A stretch of 64,000 nt of DNA from Hymenopus coronatus (Eukaryota > Arthropoda > Insecta > Mantodea > Hymenopodidae): contig CM060881.1 of assembly GCA_030762935.1 (NCBI GenBank), positions 101,942,501-102,006,500 on the forward strand. The letters run 5' to 3'. Both the position numbers and the translations under genes were made by a program. Position 1 is the stretch's first letter; each line of letters opens with the position of its first letter. The notes below the pieces were generated by a model that was not told the DNA's origin, ran no database searches, and saw only the letters and a list, made by a program, of their open reading frames with translations. Below, piece after piece: positions 1 through 11,483 of the stretch.

Positions 1-387
1 GATGGAGCCAGAACAGGTATTGCAAGCCTGCAAAATAGCGAAGGAAACACTTTCATCCACTCATCTTAGCAGATAGTAGTCATGCGGTTTTAAAGCGAAT
101 GTCAACACTACCTATGAAATTACCAAGAGTGTATAATTATAATGTCCACTGTCTTCATTTCAATACAATAACAATTGCATTTTATGTCCATAAATTGTAA
201 GAAAAAGTACATTTGATTTACCATTAAAAATCTAATGAACTAGAATAAACAGTTCAAATTCTATACTGTATAACAATTGTATTAATGATCTCTTTTATTG
301 TCATACTGAAAACATTCTTTATACACAGTCATATAGTAATACTAGACAAGAAATGATAACGCACTGTGAATATTAATAGTACACTAA

Positions 388-431
<44 letters not shown>

Positions 432-560
432 ACCATTTTAAACGCTCAAATTATAATTGCTAAATGTTGAATACATATAAAATCGCACGCTACTTACAGA
501 ATGCTATTCCCACTTGTAAGAAAAGCAGTTGATAACATTTTGCAATGGTAACAAATATTT
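1..560. other. AT-rich non-coding DNA with an (ATT)n tract
   Basis: No coding or repeat family recognised. The only structure is an uninterrupted (ATT)n microsatellite at 391-430. Confidence 0.6.
391..430. repeat. (ATT)n microsatellite
   Basis: About 13 uninterrupted ATT units. Similar tracts recur at 37607-37648 and, as AAT, at 53624-53657. Confidence 0.95.
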
Positions 561-564
561 ACCA

Positions 565-690
565 GCGAGCTGACTTCTCACCCAGAGGTCCCGGGTATGA
601 TTCGCAGCTGGGGCGGGACATCTTTCTTTAGCCAGAATTATTCCCTATCCCCCACAGAGTCTGGAAGTATGTGTGTGAGGATAAATATGT
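565..690 (+). mobile_element. Decayed tRNA-derived SINE fragment
   Basis: The segment 'cagaggtcccgggtatgattc' resembles the second half of a tRNA head with a degenerate RNA polymerase III B box (GGTATGATTC against GGTTCGANTCC). It is followed by a short non-coding body. No A box or target duplication is clear, so the call rests on the B-box-like motif and its context. Confidence 0.4.
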
Positions 691-1209
691 GTGTTTGAGG
701 AAAATATTACGATTTACACCCAATGTAAAGAGCCTACAGACAACGAGTTGTTTCAAGTTCAAAAAGCCCCCGATATGACCTTAGATGTTAAAGGGGGCTA
801 TATAAATGAAACAATAAAAATATTTACGTACATACAAAGCACCGAAGTATGTACATATATGTGCTATAAACACATAAAGTTATACATCACTTGCAAAATT
901 CTAGACATTAATACCAACATCAATGAAGAGCTTATTTTACATTACAGAATCATACTAGTCCTGAAAATATGAAAAAAAGTATATATATAATGGGTATAAA
1001 AGTAAACAAATAAGTAGTATAAAGTTTCAAACATTCACATTCTTAAGTTTCAAATATTTCTTATTCTGGCGACGGATACCTCTTATTTTCAACTAAGTGT
1101 TCTAAGTTTGGTTGGCCAGTATTCCTAGCAAGACACAGTATATAGAGCAGATTATTATAATCTAACATTTAAGTATAGCTTTTTAATGCTAGTGTAGAGT
1201 AGTTACACC
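691..1209. other. Unassigned AT-rich DNA
   Basis: A 93-codon open frame at 691-972 has low-complexity composition and no recognisable motif. I see no gene or repeat family here. Confidence 0.5.
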
Positions 1210-1416
1210 TTAATCACTATTAAATAACACAATATTTTTCTCCAGAAAATTAATTCCTTGTCGCTTTCGATAATTCTTTGTTGTCACTTTTGAATCTTTG
1301 CGCCTGGAATTTATCAGTAATTTATTGTTTCTGTCGTTGTTAACAGGAAAACGACATAACTTAGAGAAACCATGCCTACTGCTGCTTTTACAATTGGGAG
1401 CTGCACAATCAACCAT
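1210..1416 (-). pseudogene. THAP-type zinc-finger N-terminus, decayed
   Basis: Read on the minus strand from the ATG at 1416, the protein begins MVDCAAPNCKSSSRHGF, followed by a FPVN.D....LLINSRRKD stretch. This is the layout of a THAP domain, a C2CH zinc-dependent DNA-binding fold: Met, then C-x4-C, then an (F)RFP motif, then an RRKD-type turn. THAP domains occur in P-element-type transposases and in host transcription regulators derived from them. The C-terminal half is damaged: the expected C-x2-H pair is replaced by RKRQGIN, the usual Trp before the PT motif is missing, and the frame ends at residue 68 with no effector domain. I start at this Met rather than eight codons upstream because THAP domains normally sit at the very N-terminus. 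It is most likely a dead gene or a decayed first exon; a P-element remnant is the alternative. Confidence 0.5.
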
Positions 1417-1459
1417 TGCACAAATTAACGTATTGAACATTCAAATTGTACCCACAAAA

Positions 1460-1502
1460 GGGATCTTCCGTCCGATTGGATTTGTGATGCAAGATGGCGC
1501 TC
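1460..1502 (-). promoter_or_regulatory. Promoter-like cluster upstream of the THAP relic
   Basis: On the minus strand, just upstream of the THAP ATG, lie CGCCATCTT (YY1-like, 1491-1499), CCAAT (1475-1479) and CGGAAG (ETS-like, 1465-1470), in a locally GC-richer, CpG-containing block. This is the make-up of a TATA-less housekeeping promoter. Function is inferred from motifs alone. Confidence 0.35.
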
Positions 1503-2479
1503 TGGCCCGCTCGTATGTTAGAGTGCCTTAGCCCACACCTCTCTCCCCTCATTCAGGGGCTGAATTAGTGAGTACGTCTGAGCTAGAACATTATCGTGTT
1601 TTAGTTGCAAGTTATGTAATTGTTTTCCAACTTGCCGGTTTATTAAGTGACTGAAGATGTAAAAGGCTGCGTTAGGTTTGATCTAAGTAATGTCAGGTAC
1701 AGCATTTTTCAGAACATAATGATTCTACCTCAAACTTCTTCCAAAGTCTTTAAGACTTTAAAGTTTGCGGTTAGTGGGTTTGCAAGCAGGATCTCCAGGA
1801 AATGGATTTTGCTACAGGTTCGTCTTTTATTTGCTAATAGTTATTGCCCAGTGTAAGGGGGGGGCAATCCCGTTTGAGGGCCATCATGTTTTGGAGAATA
1901 TTGTATAAGAAAATATATGTGTGAGGAACATCTCATCATAAGTTTGTGGGTTCATGTAGAACAACGAATTGGCAAAACGTACAAAGAAATCGGAAATAAA
2001 GCAGCTCCCAGAGAAACCAATCTCCGGAAACTCGAAGGGAACACTTTCTCGGCAGGTTCTGAATTGGATGCATGTCATGATATCCGCGGAGTTAACCAGT
2101 GAGATTACCATCAGGAGATATAAAATGCTTTGAAACATCTGTGACTGGCAGCACATATCTCGATGGCTGGTTCTTGAACTTGACAGAGTTGTTTTTCTTA
2201 ATGCCGTACTCCAGCAAGCAGGAGAAACAGAGCATTTCCAGTTCGAAAATGGTTAGTACCATCTTTCATGCATGGATCGGACGAGGTAGATTTATACTGG
2301 CTTCCAGAAAACACCGACGCCGCATATGCGACAGCTAGCATTGACAAAATACATAGAGGTATTCGTATGAATTCTCTTTAATAAGAGTTAAATGGATTCT
2401 ATATTAGGTGCGATCACTCCAGAAATGCTCAGTCGAGAAAGAAGATGGAGTTGGTGGTACATTTAACTGCTTGAAAAGA
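1503..2479. other. Unassigned, somewhat GC-richer block
   Basis: Short open frames (1647-1856 plus, 1884-2156 minus, 1917-2102 plus) overlap on both strands and show no family motif. The block 1500-2340 is less AT-rich than its surroundings, so a decayed gene or transposon is possible, but I cannot name one. Confidence 0.4.
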
Positions 2480-3304
2480 CTCGTGTGTTCAAGTCACATG
2501 TCTTTCTTTACAAACTATTTATAAAATAAATTATTCTTTTCATCTACATCGTGGTAATGGAGATAAATAGATATTAGTATGAGTATTTAATTGGTTCCTT
2601 CCAAGTAGAAGGGGAAAGAAAAGGTAACACATTCGGGTAAAACGAAGGTCAACATTTTAAAAGCCGCTCGCTATATGAAACAGCCAGAAATAGAACAAAA
2701 TAGACATGAAACGAAAGATGACCTCCCTTTTAGGAACTTAAAATAGAAACCAGTAACAACGAATACCTAGGAAACCGTTAACTCTAAAAAAAAAAATGTA
2801 TGACATAAATGGTGTGTTTTTACGAGGTATACATTTTTTGTTTATGAGGTGTATGTTTGAATATTATGCTTTATTAGTTAATGCAAAATTCATCCATAAT
2901 AAAAAGGTCTTCAGAGATTATTCCCAAAAATTAAACATGCGTATTTTATTTGGCATGCAAATATTTTAATATAGTGTTTTAATCAAAATCTTTAAAACCG
3001 TTCTTGAGAAAAAAATTTCATTTGAAGGATAGTTTGGGATGGGTAATGTTCTTAAAAATCTTTGAGTCGCACTTGTAAGGTACTAAAGATAAATGTCAAA
3101 TCTGATACTTAACGGGATATTAATATTTGAGCTATGTTGTCCACAGACACGCACATATACAGACTCACACGGACCTCTTTCTAAAAATGTTTTTTATTCA
3201 GGGTGTCCTGAAAATATTACTTCTGGTGTATTCTCGGTGTCGAATACTTGGGTGGAATACAAAACTTTCTCAATACTATGTGCATAATACCTGTAGAGAA
3301 AGTA
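2480..3304 (+). mobile_element. TH element, full length, old
   Basis: It starts with a TCGTGTGTTC variant of the TH 5' end and finishes in the degenerate terminal hairpin ending GTAGAGAAAGTA. Between them are the conserved body blocks, including ...TTTTAATCAAAATC... and the CA-rich tract near 3150. Many substitutions and small indels mark an old copy. Confidence 0.85.
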
Positions 3305-3846
3305 AAAATATACCTACATATCGACATGTTGGAAGTTTATCAAAGACATCCATAGTTACAGGTAACTCTGATTTTGCGTACTGTAAAATTCTCCTTATTG
3401 CTTAAAATTCTCTTGTTTACAATATATGTTTTCACTTCAATGGTGTATCATAACTTTCTCTCTCCTCGTTTCGACGCTCATAGACATTTGACTCCTCTCT
3501 CTAATTTAAGTGTACTTCCAAAATCGCTTTCGTAAACTAAACTCTGCGAGTTTGCCAACTCGGTTTATATACCTTAGGATTTTTAGGTCCGAAAAAATCG
3601 TCACCCTACTCCGTGTGTGAACCCGCAAACTTGAGTATTAAAAGCCAGCATGATAACTATACGTTGCGGAGTGCGACGGAAGCAGTTTATGTACAAATTT
3701 AAGAGAAGTCGAAATAGGATTTTCATAATTTTTTTCCGCTGTCGTGTTTAATTACCTATGAATATTTAAATCTCCCGCTCGTTTTGGTATAACTTACATA
3801 GATGTACGCTAATTGTAAATAGTTTAAATATATTGTTGAAAAATAT
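3305..3846. other. Unassigned DNA
   Basis: No supported gene or repeat. Confidence 0.5.
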
Positions 3847-4400
3847 GTATGTATTTATTCTCTGCAATTGTGTGCCACCCTGTGGCAGAGTTAAATGTAC
3901 AAAACTCATTTACAATAATAATCTTACAGTTAATAATAGTAATACAGAAGATTAATAATATTAAATACAAATTACTGATACAACTAACATTCTATATATA
4001 TAGAATGTTAGTTGTATATCTAACTACCTATTATTCAATGTAGCAGTACTTATTACCAGCAAGTGTATAGGCACTTACTTTGTGTCCGCAATATTAATAG
4101 TTACAGATCCTTAATTATTTCGCAATATCTACTCTAATTATCTAACACTTATTTTCATTAAATTATCCTTAAACTTCTCTAAGGTCAGATATCAGTATAG
4201 CAACACGTATATCAATTACCAGCATGTTTATAATCAGTTACTATGAAACCTCAACATTATTAGTTAAAGATCCTTAATACTTCACAATATTTACTTTAAT
4301 TATTATCTAACATTTATTCTCTTTAAATGATCCGTAAAATTCTTTAAGGTTGGAGGACAGCCCTGAAAGGCTGCTACAGGTAATTCAAATCGTGGTGGCA
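3847..4400 (-). mobile_element. Inverted 3' fragment of a non-LTR retrotransposon
   Basis: Reverse-complementing this segment gives the same sequence as the 3' end of the element at 5020-6310. It matches the last bases (around GGCAGAGTTAAATGTACAAA), the 3' UTR, and the ORF end where 'cagccctgaaaggctg' at 4360-4377 corresponds to 5929-5946. It is therefore a minus-strand copy of the 3' UTR plus the very end of ORF2. It carries an internal direct duplication of about 165 bp (4049-4187 against 4214-4357) absent from the plus-strand copy, and a perfect palindrome at 3978-4017. Together with the plus-strand copy it makes an inverted pair about 0.6 kb apart. Confidence 0.75.
3978..4017. repeat. 40-bp perfect palindrome
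   Basis: The two 20-base halves are exact reverse complements with no spacer, centred between 3997 and 3998 (arms ATACAACTAACATTC.../...GAATGTTAGTTGTAT). It lies in the 3' UTR-like part of the inverted retrotransposon fragment. Confidence 0.95.
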
Positions 4401-4824
4401 GCCAGAGATAAAATGCAATATAAAATTAGTTCAATAATTGAATTAGAGCTATAAGAGAGATAAAATCGGTGTAAACATATTTTTCATGTTACAAATGAGA
4501 GATTTCGATAAAACTATGATGAGAAAAGGAGGGAAAAGCTAAAGATAAATAAGCCAAAATTATAGCTTCATTAAAAGATCGCAAGTGATAGAAATGTTTA
4601 AAAAAATTAAAAAACCATACCAACTGCTTCATTATCAGTTAAAAATACATTAAAAACTGAATGAAAGGGATACTTGTAGAACATTTAAAAACGCCATCTA
4701 CCCCTCTGCCATCATTAGCCAGAACATCCGCAAAAGATATCTGAGAAGTGTTAAGTTCAGAAAGAGTTGTTTACATAAATTGTATGGTTTAATCAGACTT
4801 TAACTGCTTGTATAGTAACAATTA
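4401..4824. other. Unassigned AT-rich DNA
   Basis: No gene or repeat recognised. Confidence 0.5.
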
Positions 4825-5018
4825 ACGATCCTTTACGGTTTTATCGAAGTTATGAAGAATGAAGAGAGCTTCAGCGCTATTCCCAGAAAATTCAAGGTAT
4901 ACTTTTCATTTTTCATGAAGGTATCCAAAACATATTATAATTTAAGTAACTTGTTAGCCATTTTTGAGAAATTAAAAATAACTCAATCCATTTTCCTGTA
5001 AAGGGTAGGGTAGTTTCT
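4825..5018 (+). mobile_element. TH element, internal fragment
   Basis: Carries the block from '...cggttt' through '...attcccagaaaattcaagg' and 'agccatttttgagaaa' to 'aaagggtag'. It stops abruptly where the non-LTR retrotransposon begins near 5020. The missing hairpin half does not reappear beyond 6310. Confidence 0.65.
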
Positions 5019-5019
5019 G

Positions 5020-6310
5020 GTGAGGAACTTTTATGGTGTCTTTCTGTTTTGAAAGGAAGGACACAAAGAGTAAGAGTAGTTAAAGAACTATCTGAAAAGG
5101 GTTTTGCAAGTTGGGGCGTGCCCCAAGGCTTGGTGCTGGGTACGTTACTTTTTCTTATTTTTGTTAATGATATAACTATAAATATTAAATGTCAGATTAG
5201 ATTGTTCGCTGATGATTGTATTATTTACAATAAGATTCGAAATACCATGCATGAGACCGCTCTTCAGGATGACCTAAATGAAATAAGTGGGTCGGCCGCC
5301 GCAAACAAAATGAAAATGAATGCTAGGAAAAATAAGTCAATTGTTTTTAGTTGAACTAAGGGGAAAATTCTTCATAGTTATCATGTGTGCAGGGAACAAA
5401 TTCCACGGGTGGACAACTGCAAATATTTGGGAGTGTGTTTGTCAAGTAATGCCGGATGGGAGGATCAGATAAATTCTACGGCTAGGAAAACATTGCACTT
5501 CGTAATGAGAATACTAAAGAAGGGGAGCGCAAAGTCCAGGGAAATTGCCTACAAGTTCTTAAAAGTTATGGAATATAGAGTAGCATGCTGGGACCCATAC
5601 AGAGTTAATCAAACAGAATCGCTGCAAAAGATACAGAGAAGGGATGTACAATTCATAAAGAGAGGTAATGATTTTGGGCTTACAAAGGTCGAAGAGAATA
5701 AATGGGAGCCACTAAAAGTTAGCCGAAAACACATAGGTTAGTCACACTATTTAAAACTTATACTGGTTTGAATGGATGAATGGACGTTAGAAAGAGGTTA
5801 GAAAACTCGGCATGCTAGGGACGAAACAATCATTTGTATAAAATTAAGGGTAAAAGGTACACAACCGACGTAGGAAAATATTCTTTTGTTAATAGGACCA
5901 TTGAAGATTGGAATGAATTGCCCGTAACAGCCTTTCAGGGCTGCCCTCTGACCTTAAAGAAGTTTAGGGATAATTCAAAGAGAATAAATGTTAGATGTTA
6001 CTTAAAGTATATATTGTGAAGTAATTAGTGATTTCAAAAACTGTATTAATGTATATTATTATTAATGTTTATATTAGTAATGTATAGTATCAGTGTTTAG
6101 GCTTCATAATAACTGTTTATAAACATACTGGTAATTGATATAAGTATTGCTGTACTGAATAATAAGTAGTCGGGTATTAAAAAAACATGTGTATATATAA
6201 TACGTTGTATTACTATTCTTAATTTAATTGTAAGGTTATTATTGTAAGTGAATTTTGTACATTTAACTCTGCCACCAGGCAGTACCCAATTGCAGAGAAT
6301 AAGTACATAC
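5020..6310 (+). mobile_element. 5'-truncated non-LTR (jockey/CR1-type) retrotransposon
   Basis: The element begins inside the reverse transcriptase domain (YLKGRTQRVRV-like sequence near 5034), so most of ORF1 and the endonuclease are absent, as expected for 5'-truncated LINE insertion. It runs through the RT core and ORF2 C-terminus into an AT-rich 3' UTR ending near 6310. The end is fixed by the inverted copy at 3847. The coding part is broken by an in-frame TGA at 5352-5354, a stop near 5739 and a frameshift before 5834. It should be immobile. Confidence 0.8.
5034..6019 (+). pseudogene. Reverse transcriptase ORF2 C-terminal part, non-LTR retrotransposon
   Basis: Three open pieces make up one decayed ORF. 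Piece 1 (to 5354) has GVPQGLVLG (RT motif 4) and LFADDC (catalytic [FY]xDD motif; the two Asp are near 5210-5215). Piece 2 (in the same frame across the TGA, to about 5741) has the C-terminal KYLGV, INSTARK, ILKKG and CWDPY motifs. Piece 3 (5834-6019, another frame) has TDVGKYSFVNRTI.DWN.LP, the usual tail of this insect RT family. The family copies its own RNA by target-primed reverse transcription. Stops and the frameshift mark it as dead. Confidence 0.85.
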
Positions 6311-7995
6311 ACATACATATATACGTTTCAAATCGCGCTGTTAGATGACACAGAACTTGAATGGTTTTATCGGATATTTCCGTTTTTGAACCTTCTTATG
6401 GGAGGGGGAGCTTCAATGACCTCTAATCATTTAATTCTGGAAATTTACTTCCCGACATAAAATTTTGGGCAGAATGTAATATTGAATTGCAAAACCAAGT
6501 AAAATAGACTTTGTTAGAAGATTTCGCAAAATGTAGCCCTAAACAATATCTTTAGTTTACTTTTTCTATGCTTCAGACTTTTAATACACCTACAGCAGAC
6601 TGGGTTACATATCTCTTAGTGAAGTGGAATGTATAGGTAGTTAAGTATGTCCATTACTTCACCTCTGAATTCACCTTCCTTTGATTTTGGTAGTAAACAT
6701 ATCAAAGGTTTGTATTTGTGCCCCTTTATGAGCAAACACCACGTGGTTTAAATCCTATAACAACTGAGGCGTGATGGTAATTACATTAATTAAGTTTTAA
6801 TTTAGGGAACAGCTACTGATATCTAAAGCAATGCGGGAGTTGGTTTCTCGGAATCAGAGCACATTTCACAAAGCTCTCCATGCAATTAACGTATTAGCGG
6901 ATGGATGTCAATAACCGGGATTTCAGCTGTTCCCAGCAGCAATGTAGTACCGCGAGGACATGCTTAAAACTGCCTAAAATAGAGGACATTTTGTTTTCCA
7001 TCATGATCCAATTCATTATCTTTTGTAATTGTTCTTCATAATACATGTAAGCTATTCCTTAATAGATACACTTCCCGATTTCGTGAAGATTGTCTATTAA
7101 GGAGCAATGCAGTATTTGGAAAAAATGTGCAAGCAAGAAGTTAAAATCTTTAAAATTAATAATTTTCAGTATTACTAATGATTCCTAAATTTAAAAGAAA
7201 TAATAAACCTTAATGGAAATATATTGCAAATAAAGAAGAGAACATTCAGATCACTCTTCAGAATTAGATGCATTTTGAACAATTCCTTGGATAGTTGAAA
7301 ATGGAAATATCAGATACCCAAGTGTAAAATGTCATAAAAAAATTATATTTGCCTTAAGAGAGCATGAACATAAACTATAAAATAGCTAGTTACCCAGGAC
7401 ATCCGTGTTACAACTCATAAACTACACACAGTTTAGTTTTATATGACCAATACTTACATACTTACCTCGAACAGCACAACCTGGTACAATATATGTGAAA
7501 TTTGTTACTCATGCCAATATTAAGACCTAAAATACTCCTTAGGATGTAGTAAAACTTCCCATTGATTTTCCTCCAAAAATGTCTATTCAGGTAAAGAATA
7601 TAAAGACCTTCATTTGGTATGAAGGAGTTTTTTACCATTATCTTTAATTTTTTTATTTTGGATTGAGAATTTTATTTTAAACATTAGTCCAAAATATAAA
7701 GTTAAAAAGCGTATTTGATTTTTGGATAGTGAGCTCAATTCATATATTTTGCTTTTGTTTGACGTGAATGTGATGAAGTGGAGAAACAGCTTCATCTATC
7801 TGTTCCAATATATGTGTTTATAAATTCGGCAAACATTGAAAGAAGAGACTCAACTTAAATATTATAAGACTATAGTTGTGCCCATATAGATGTAAGCAAG
7901 CTGGTCATAGGTGAATAACACAAATTATGAAACAAAATAGATCTTATGAAATGTGATTCCTCACCTCAGTGAAAGGAAACCTCTTGAAAGAGAGA
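6311..7995. other. Unassigned AT-rich DNA
   Basis: 1.7 kb without a supported gene. Short frames on both strands lack motifs. Confidence 0.5.
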
Positions 7996-8182
7996 AGATG
8001 CAATGAAGAGATCAGGCAGCAATTAAACATAATCTCATTGAATGACAGAATTCCCTAAAGCAAGAGGAATTGGGAAAACCACTTATAGGATGGAGGATAA
8101 TAGAATTCCTAAGCTTGCCTTTAGATGTCATCCTACCAGAAGAGATGGCAGGATAGCTGGTCGGAACATCGTAATAGGCTAG
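7996..8182 (+). pseudogene. C-terminal relic of an insect endonuclease-reverse transcriptase LINE
   Basis: One frame reads RCNEEIRQQLNIISLNDRI. After stops and a frameshift, another reads MEDNRIPKLAF.CHPT.RRDG. These correspond to the familiar C-terminus of insect endonuclease-RT retrotransposons (NEEIR...L...I..L..RI...W..HL.RMEDNRIPK.AF...P.GRRD.GRPRKRW). Only about 60 residues survive. The RT relics at 15783 and 17225 could come from the same broad group. Confidence 0.65.
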
Positions 8183-8837
8183 TCCTAGTAGAGGAAGTAA
8201 GTAAGATATTCTGCAATCAACTTAAAGTGCATTTCTAAAGCATAAATGCTCGTAAAAGTACATTGTGATCCCAAATTATGCATACCATTAAATGTTTTAA
8301 TCTTACTTTACCTTTCTAGACGCACTGTTAATATTTTTGCGCGTGTGTGATCCTGATGGTTGTCATCTTGTCTAGAGTCTAAGGAGCATTTCTTCATCGA
8401 CATTAGTCGATGCTGTGTACAGATAAGTGGAATAGAATAATCATTGTTATACATGTGTTTCCTGTCCTATGCACTATTGCACACTATCTAAAGCTCATCA
8501 ACATGTATAAACACCGTCAAGGGCAGCTAAAATTGGTGTAGTAAGTATTAATTACCACCTGATGTTTCCATCATTCATTTTATTGAAATATCGGCGTGTC
8601 ACTCTGTTTATGACTTTTGCGTTGTCAGTTCGACCTCTTCCCCCCCACCCCCGCCACTTAATATTGATAAGCAGAGTAAGCATGACGCCAGCAGTTGAAA
8701 TGAAGTTCACTCTAATTGGACACTGACGATCCCCTCCCACATACCTTTAATACCTTGTACTATAACTCGTAATAAAGTATGAAGTAATATTCCAGAGTTA
8801 TACATATTTCAGGGTGCTCTTTTAGACGGCATATAAA
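8183..8837. other. Unassigned DNA
   Basis: No supported feature. A C/G-skewed tract (8640-8655) is low complexity. Confidence 0.45.
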
Positions 8838-9100
8838 TTAGATAATACATGAAGTTCCAGGTTTGTAGGAAATTATTTTTCCATACGTTTCTTCCAAAGC
8901 TGCAGCGAACATCATCAGTGAAGAGGTCGAAGTATTGCTTTGTTCTTCTAAGCTCCGTTCTGGAGTCGTCGCCGAGAAGTTCAAAGTAATACTTCGGCCT
9001 CTCCACTGATGATGATCGACGCAGCTTCGGACGAAACGTACAGAAAAACAATTTCCAATCGCTCACGGGCTGCAAACCCGGAATTTCATGTATTATCTAA
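8838..9100. repeat. Foldback element with arms of about 115 bp
   Basis: The segment starting TTAGATAATACATGAA at 8838 is inverted as TTCATGTATTATCTAA at 9085-9100. The complementarity continues through 8868-8952 against 8978-9058 (for example 'ccatacgtttcttcc' facing 'ggacgaaacgta'), leaving a loop of about 25 bases. Arms differ by scattered substitutions and small indels, so this is an aged hairpin or foldback-type element. An 88-codon minus-strand ORF across it is a by-product of the palindrome. Confidence 0.75.
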
Positions 9101-9579
9101 TGACGCCGGCCGTGAAAGCCAAGTACTTCAATTGTATACACATTGGTTTCAAATTTTTTAAACACAATGGTCATTTATAAGTTCCAGTCAATAACAAGAA
9201 ACTTCTTGGAAATAGTTAATGACATTCAGCATTTTATATAAATTATTTAATGATATATAAATGAAAAAAGTAATTCATACATTCAAGCGTGTTATTAGTT
9301 ATGCAAACAAATGTTTTATAACAAGTTATCCTGTATGTGAACAAGCAAAGGTACACTAAAGTTCGGTTGTGGATAATTTATACGCCTCTAAATTCAGTGA
9401 CAACCAGCAGTTGCTCTCATGAGAGTAATGGTTTCATTCCACTTACTGTACATTTATTCCCTAGATGCCATGGTGTTTATTTTTGTTCACAGGCAGTCAA
9501 ACTTGTATGCCATTTTGCTGCACAATTGTTCAAATGAGCTATATGAGATGACATAAGTTTTACCTCACTTTATCGATAG

Positions 9580-10362
9580 TAATTTCTCATGATTTTCTTG
9601 ACTTTTTCTGTAACAAACAATATTTACAAAAGATTATGTTTTATCTATTCCCATAGGGATAATCGTGAGTATAAAGAGTCTTGCAAGTATTTCCTTTTAG
9701 GTAGAGGAGAAATAAAAATATATACTAGGCAAATCGATAGTCAAATCTATTAAGAGTCGTCGCTATGTATGGAAGTTCAGTTTTAATATAAATAAAAGAA
9801 AAGTAATATGAGAACTTCATGTTTGAAAAAGGCATAAGTATTTTAAATTTGAAACCAATAAAAAAGAATATATCGGTAATCATTAATTCCACAGAAATAT
9901 TTGACATAAATTATGTATAATGATGAGATTTACACTTTTTGGTAAGTTTCTGCCTATCTCATATGGTTTACTTGTTAATGAAGGAAAATCATCCAGAATT
10001 AAGAGGACTTAATCAGTTAATCTGAGGAAATGTTACATATACATATTATTTGTCATACTTTTTTTAAACATGTATTTTAATTAAAGGCGTTAGCGCCATT
10101 TTATGAAAATCAGAATTTTCGAAATATTTTACGTCCTAAACAAGTAGTTTGGTGTAGGATTTTGATGAAAATCTCGTGTTGTATCTTTGGAAATTGCTGA
10201 AGTTAAATGTCAAGCTTGGTGTTTAACCTACACACATACAAATGTTCTTTCTTAACTCAGGGGCTCCAAAATGTATACTTCTATGGACATTTTGGTATGG
10301 AGTTTTTAGTTGGAATACAATGCCTTCTCTACCTATGTACTAAGTACGAAGTAAGGAAGTAA
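9580..10362 (+). mobile_element. TH element, near full length, old
   Basis: Recognised by the body blocks 'gaaaccaataaaaaagaatat', 'tctcatatggttta', 'atccagaattaagagg', 'agtagtttgg' and the end 'ccttctctacctatgtactaagtacg'. The CA tract is reduced to 'acacacatac'. Heavily diverged. Confidence 0.7.
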
Positions 10363-11483
10363 CTATATGTTTACATTATACTCTATATATCCCAAATTTT
10401 AAAAATTCAGCTAGGAAAACGCTTTCTGTTTGTTTTACTGGGACAACAAAAGCAATTAAGCACTTTTTAACCCGGCAGCGTCCCTGGCTCATATTCAGCA
10501 GCCTTAAAGTTGGATTTTATTTTGCCTCGCCATCTTGGAGACTTTCCTGGGAAGTAAATAAATACAGGGTAAATCACACGGGGCTGCCTCAATTCTTCCC
10601 AGCATCATTTCGTCCAAAGGTAAAATTCTTAGAAAAATGTTACAACTCGTCCACTACAGTTTTACTGATATTTAAACTCGATAATGAGTTGTTAATGAGC
10701 ATCATTTCGTCCCCCCGAAAACATGAGGTGGGCCAAGTAACTGACATAAGTCGTTGGAACAATTTTTAAGAAATGTCTCTTTCTGTATCTAAATTGACTA
10801 AAATGATGAAATATGCTGTGATTTGACAACACTATATGCTGATGTTTTATAATATAACATTTAAGATATGTTATAATATAACATTTCTTACTAATATGTT
10901 AGGTATATGAACTGAAAAATTATTGGCATATTAAATATACAACCTATGACTACGTCAAGCATTTGAGTAATACCTTCTAAATGACAAAGCGCAAGCTGCA
11001 ATTTAGTTTTGGTAACAGGCCTTAAATTTCTACTTCTATGGAGCCGTTAACCAGTTTAAAACTTGATAAAAGGAAGTTTCTAAGAACTCTTTGATTATCG
11101 TGAGAGTCCAGCGATTGTTTTTACTATACAGTTGTCGCAATCTAATATTGCGTGTGGAAGTATTTCTAATATTTCGGAATGAAACTGATTATATTAGTAA
11201 AGCTCATGTATTATAAGTGCAAAACACATGCATTCAGAATGCTTAGACGTCTCGTGAAATATCAAATATGTCATTACATAAAATCCTAGGTTCAGTCAGC
11301 AAGTCGAACCTTAACTTCTCTGCCCATTAAGGCAGTAGTCCATAGCTGGGCCGAAATGATACTCGGGCTGGTAGCAAGCCGAAACTTAATTTGTCTTTAC
11401 CTGGACTTTGGACGAAATTATGCTCGTTCAAAATGATGCGACTCGGATCACACCTACCAAGCTGTTATGGCTAGCATTTCACA
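10363..11483. other. Unassigned DNA with a recurring ATCATTTCGTCC-like motif
   Basis: The motif CATCATTTCGTCC occurs at 10602-10614 and 10697-10709. An inverted relative, TTTGGACGAAATTATGCT, lies at about 11407-11424. It may be a decayed element with inverted ends, but the arms are too short to define it. Confidence 0.35.

Noticed and set aside
1298..1531. 77-codon plus-strand ORF with a Leu-rich stretch
   Set aside because: It is antisense to the THAP frame, which carries a recognisable zinc-finger signature; the plus frame does not.
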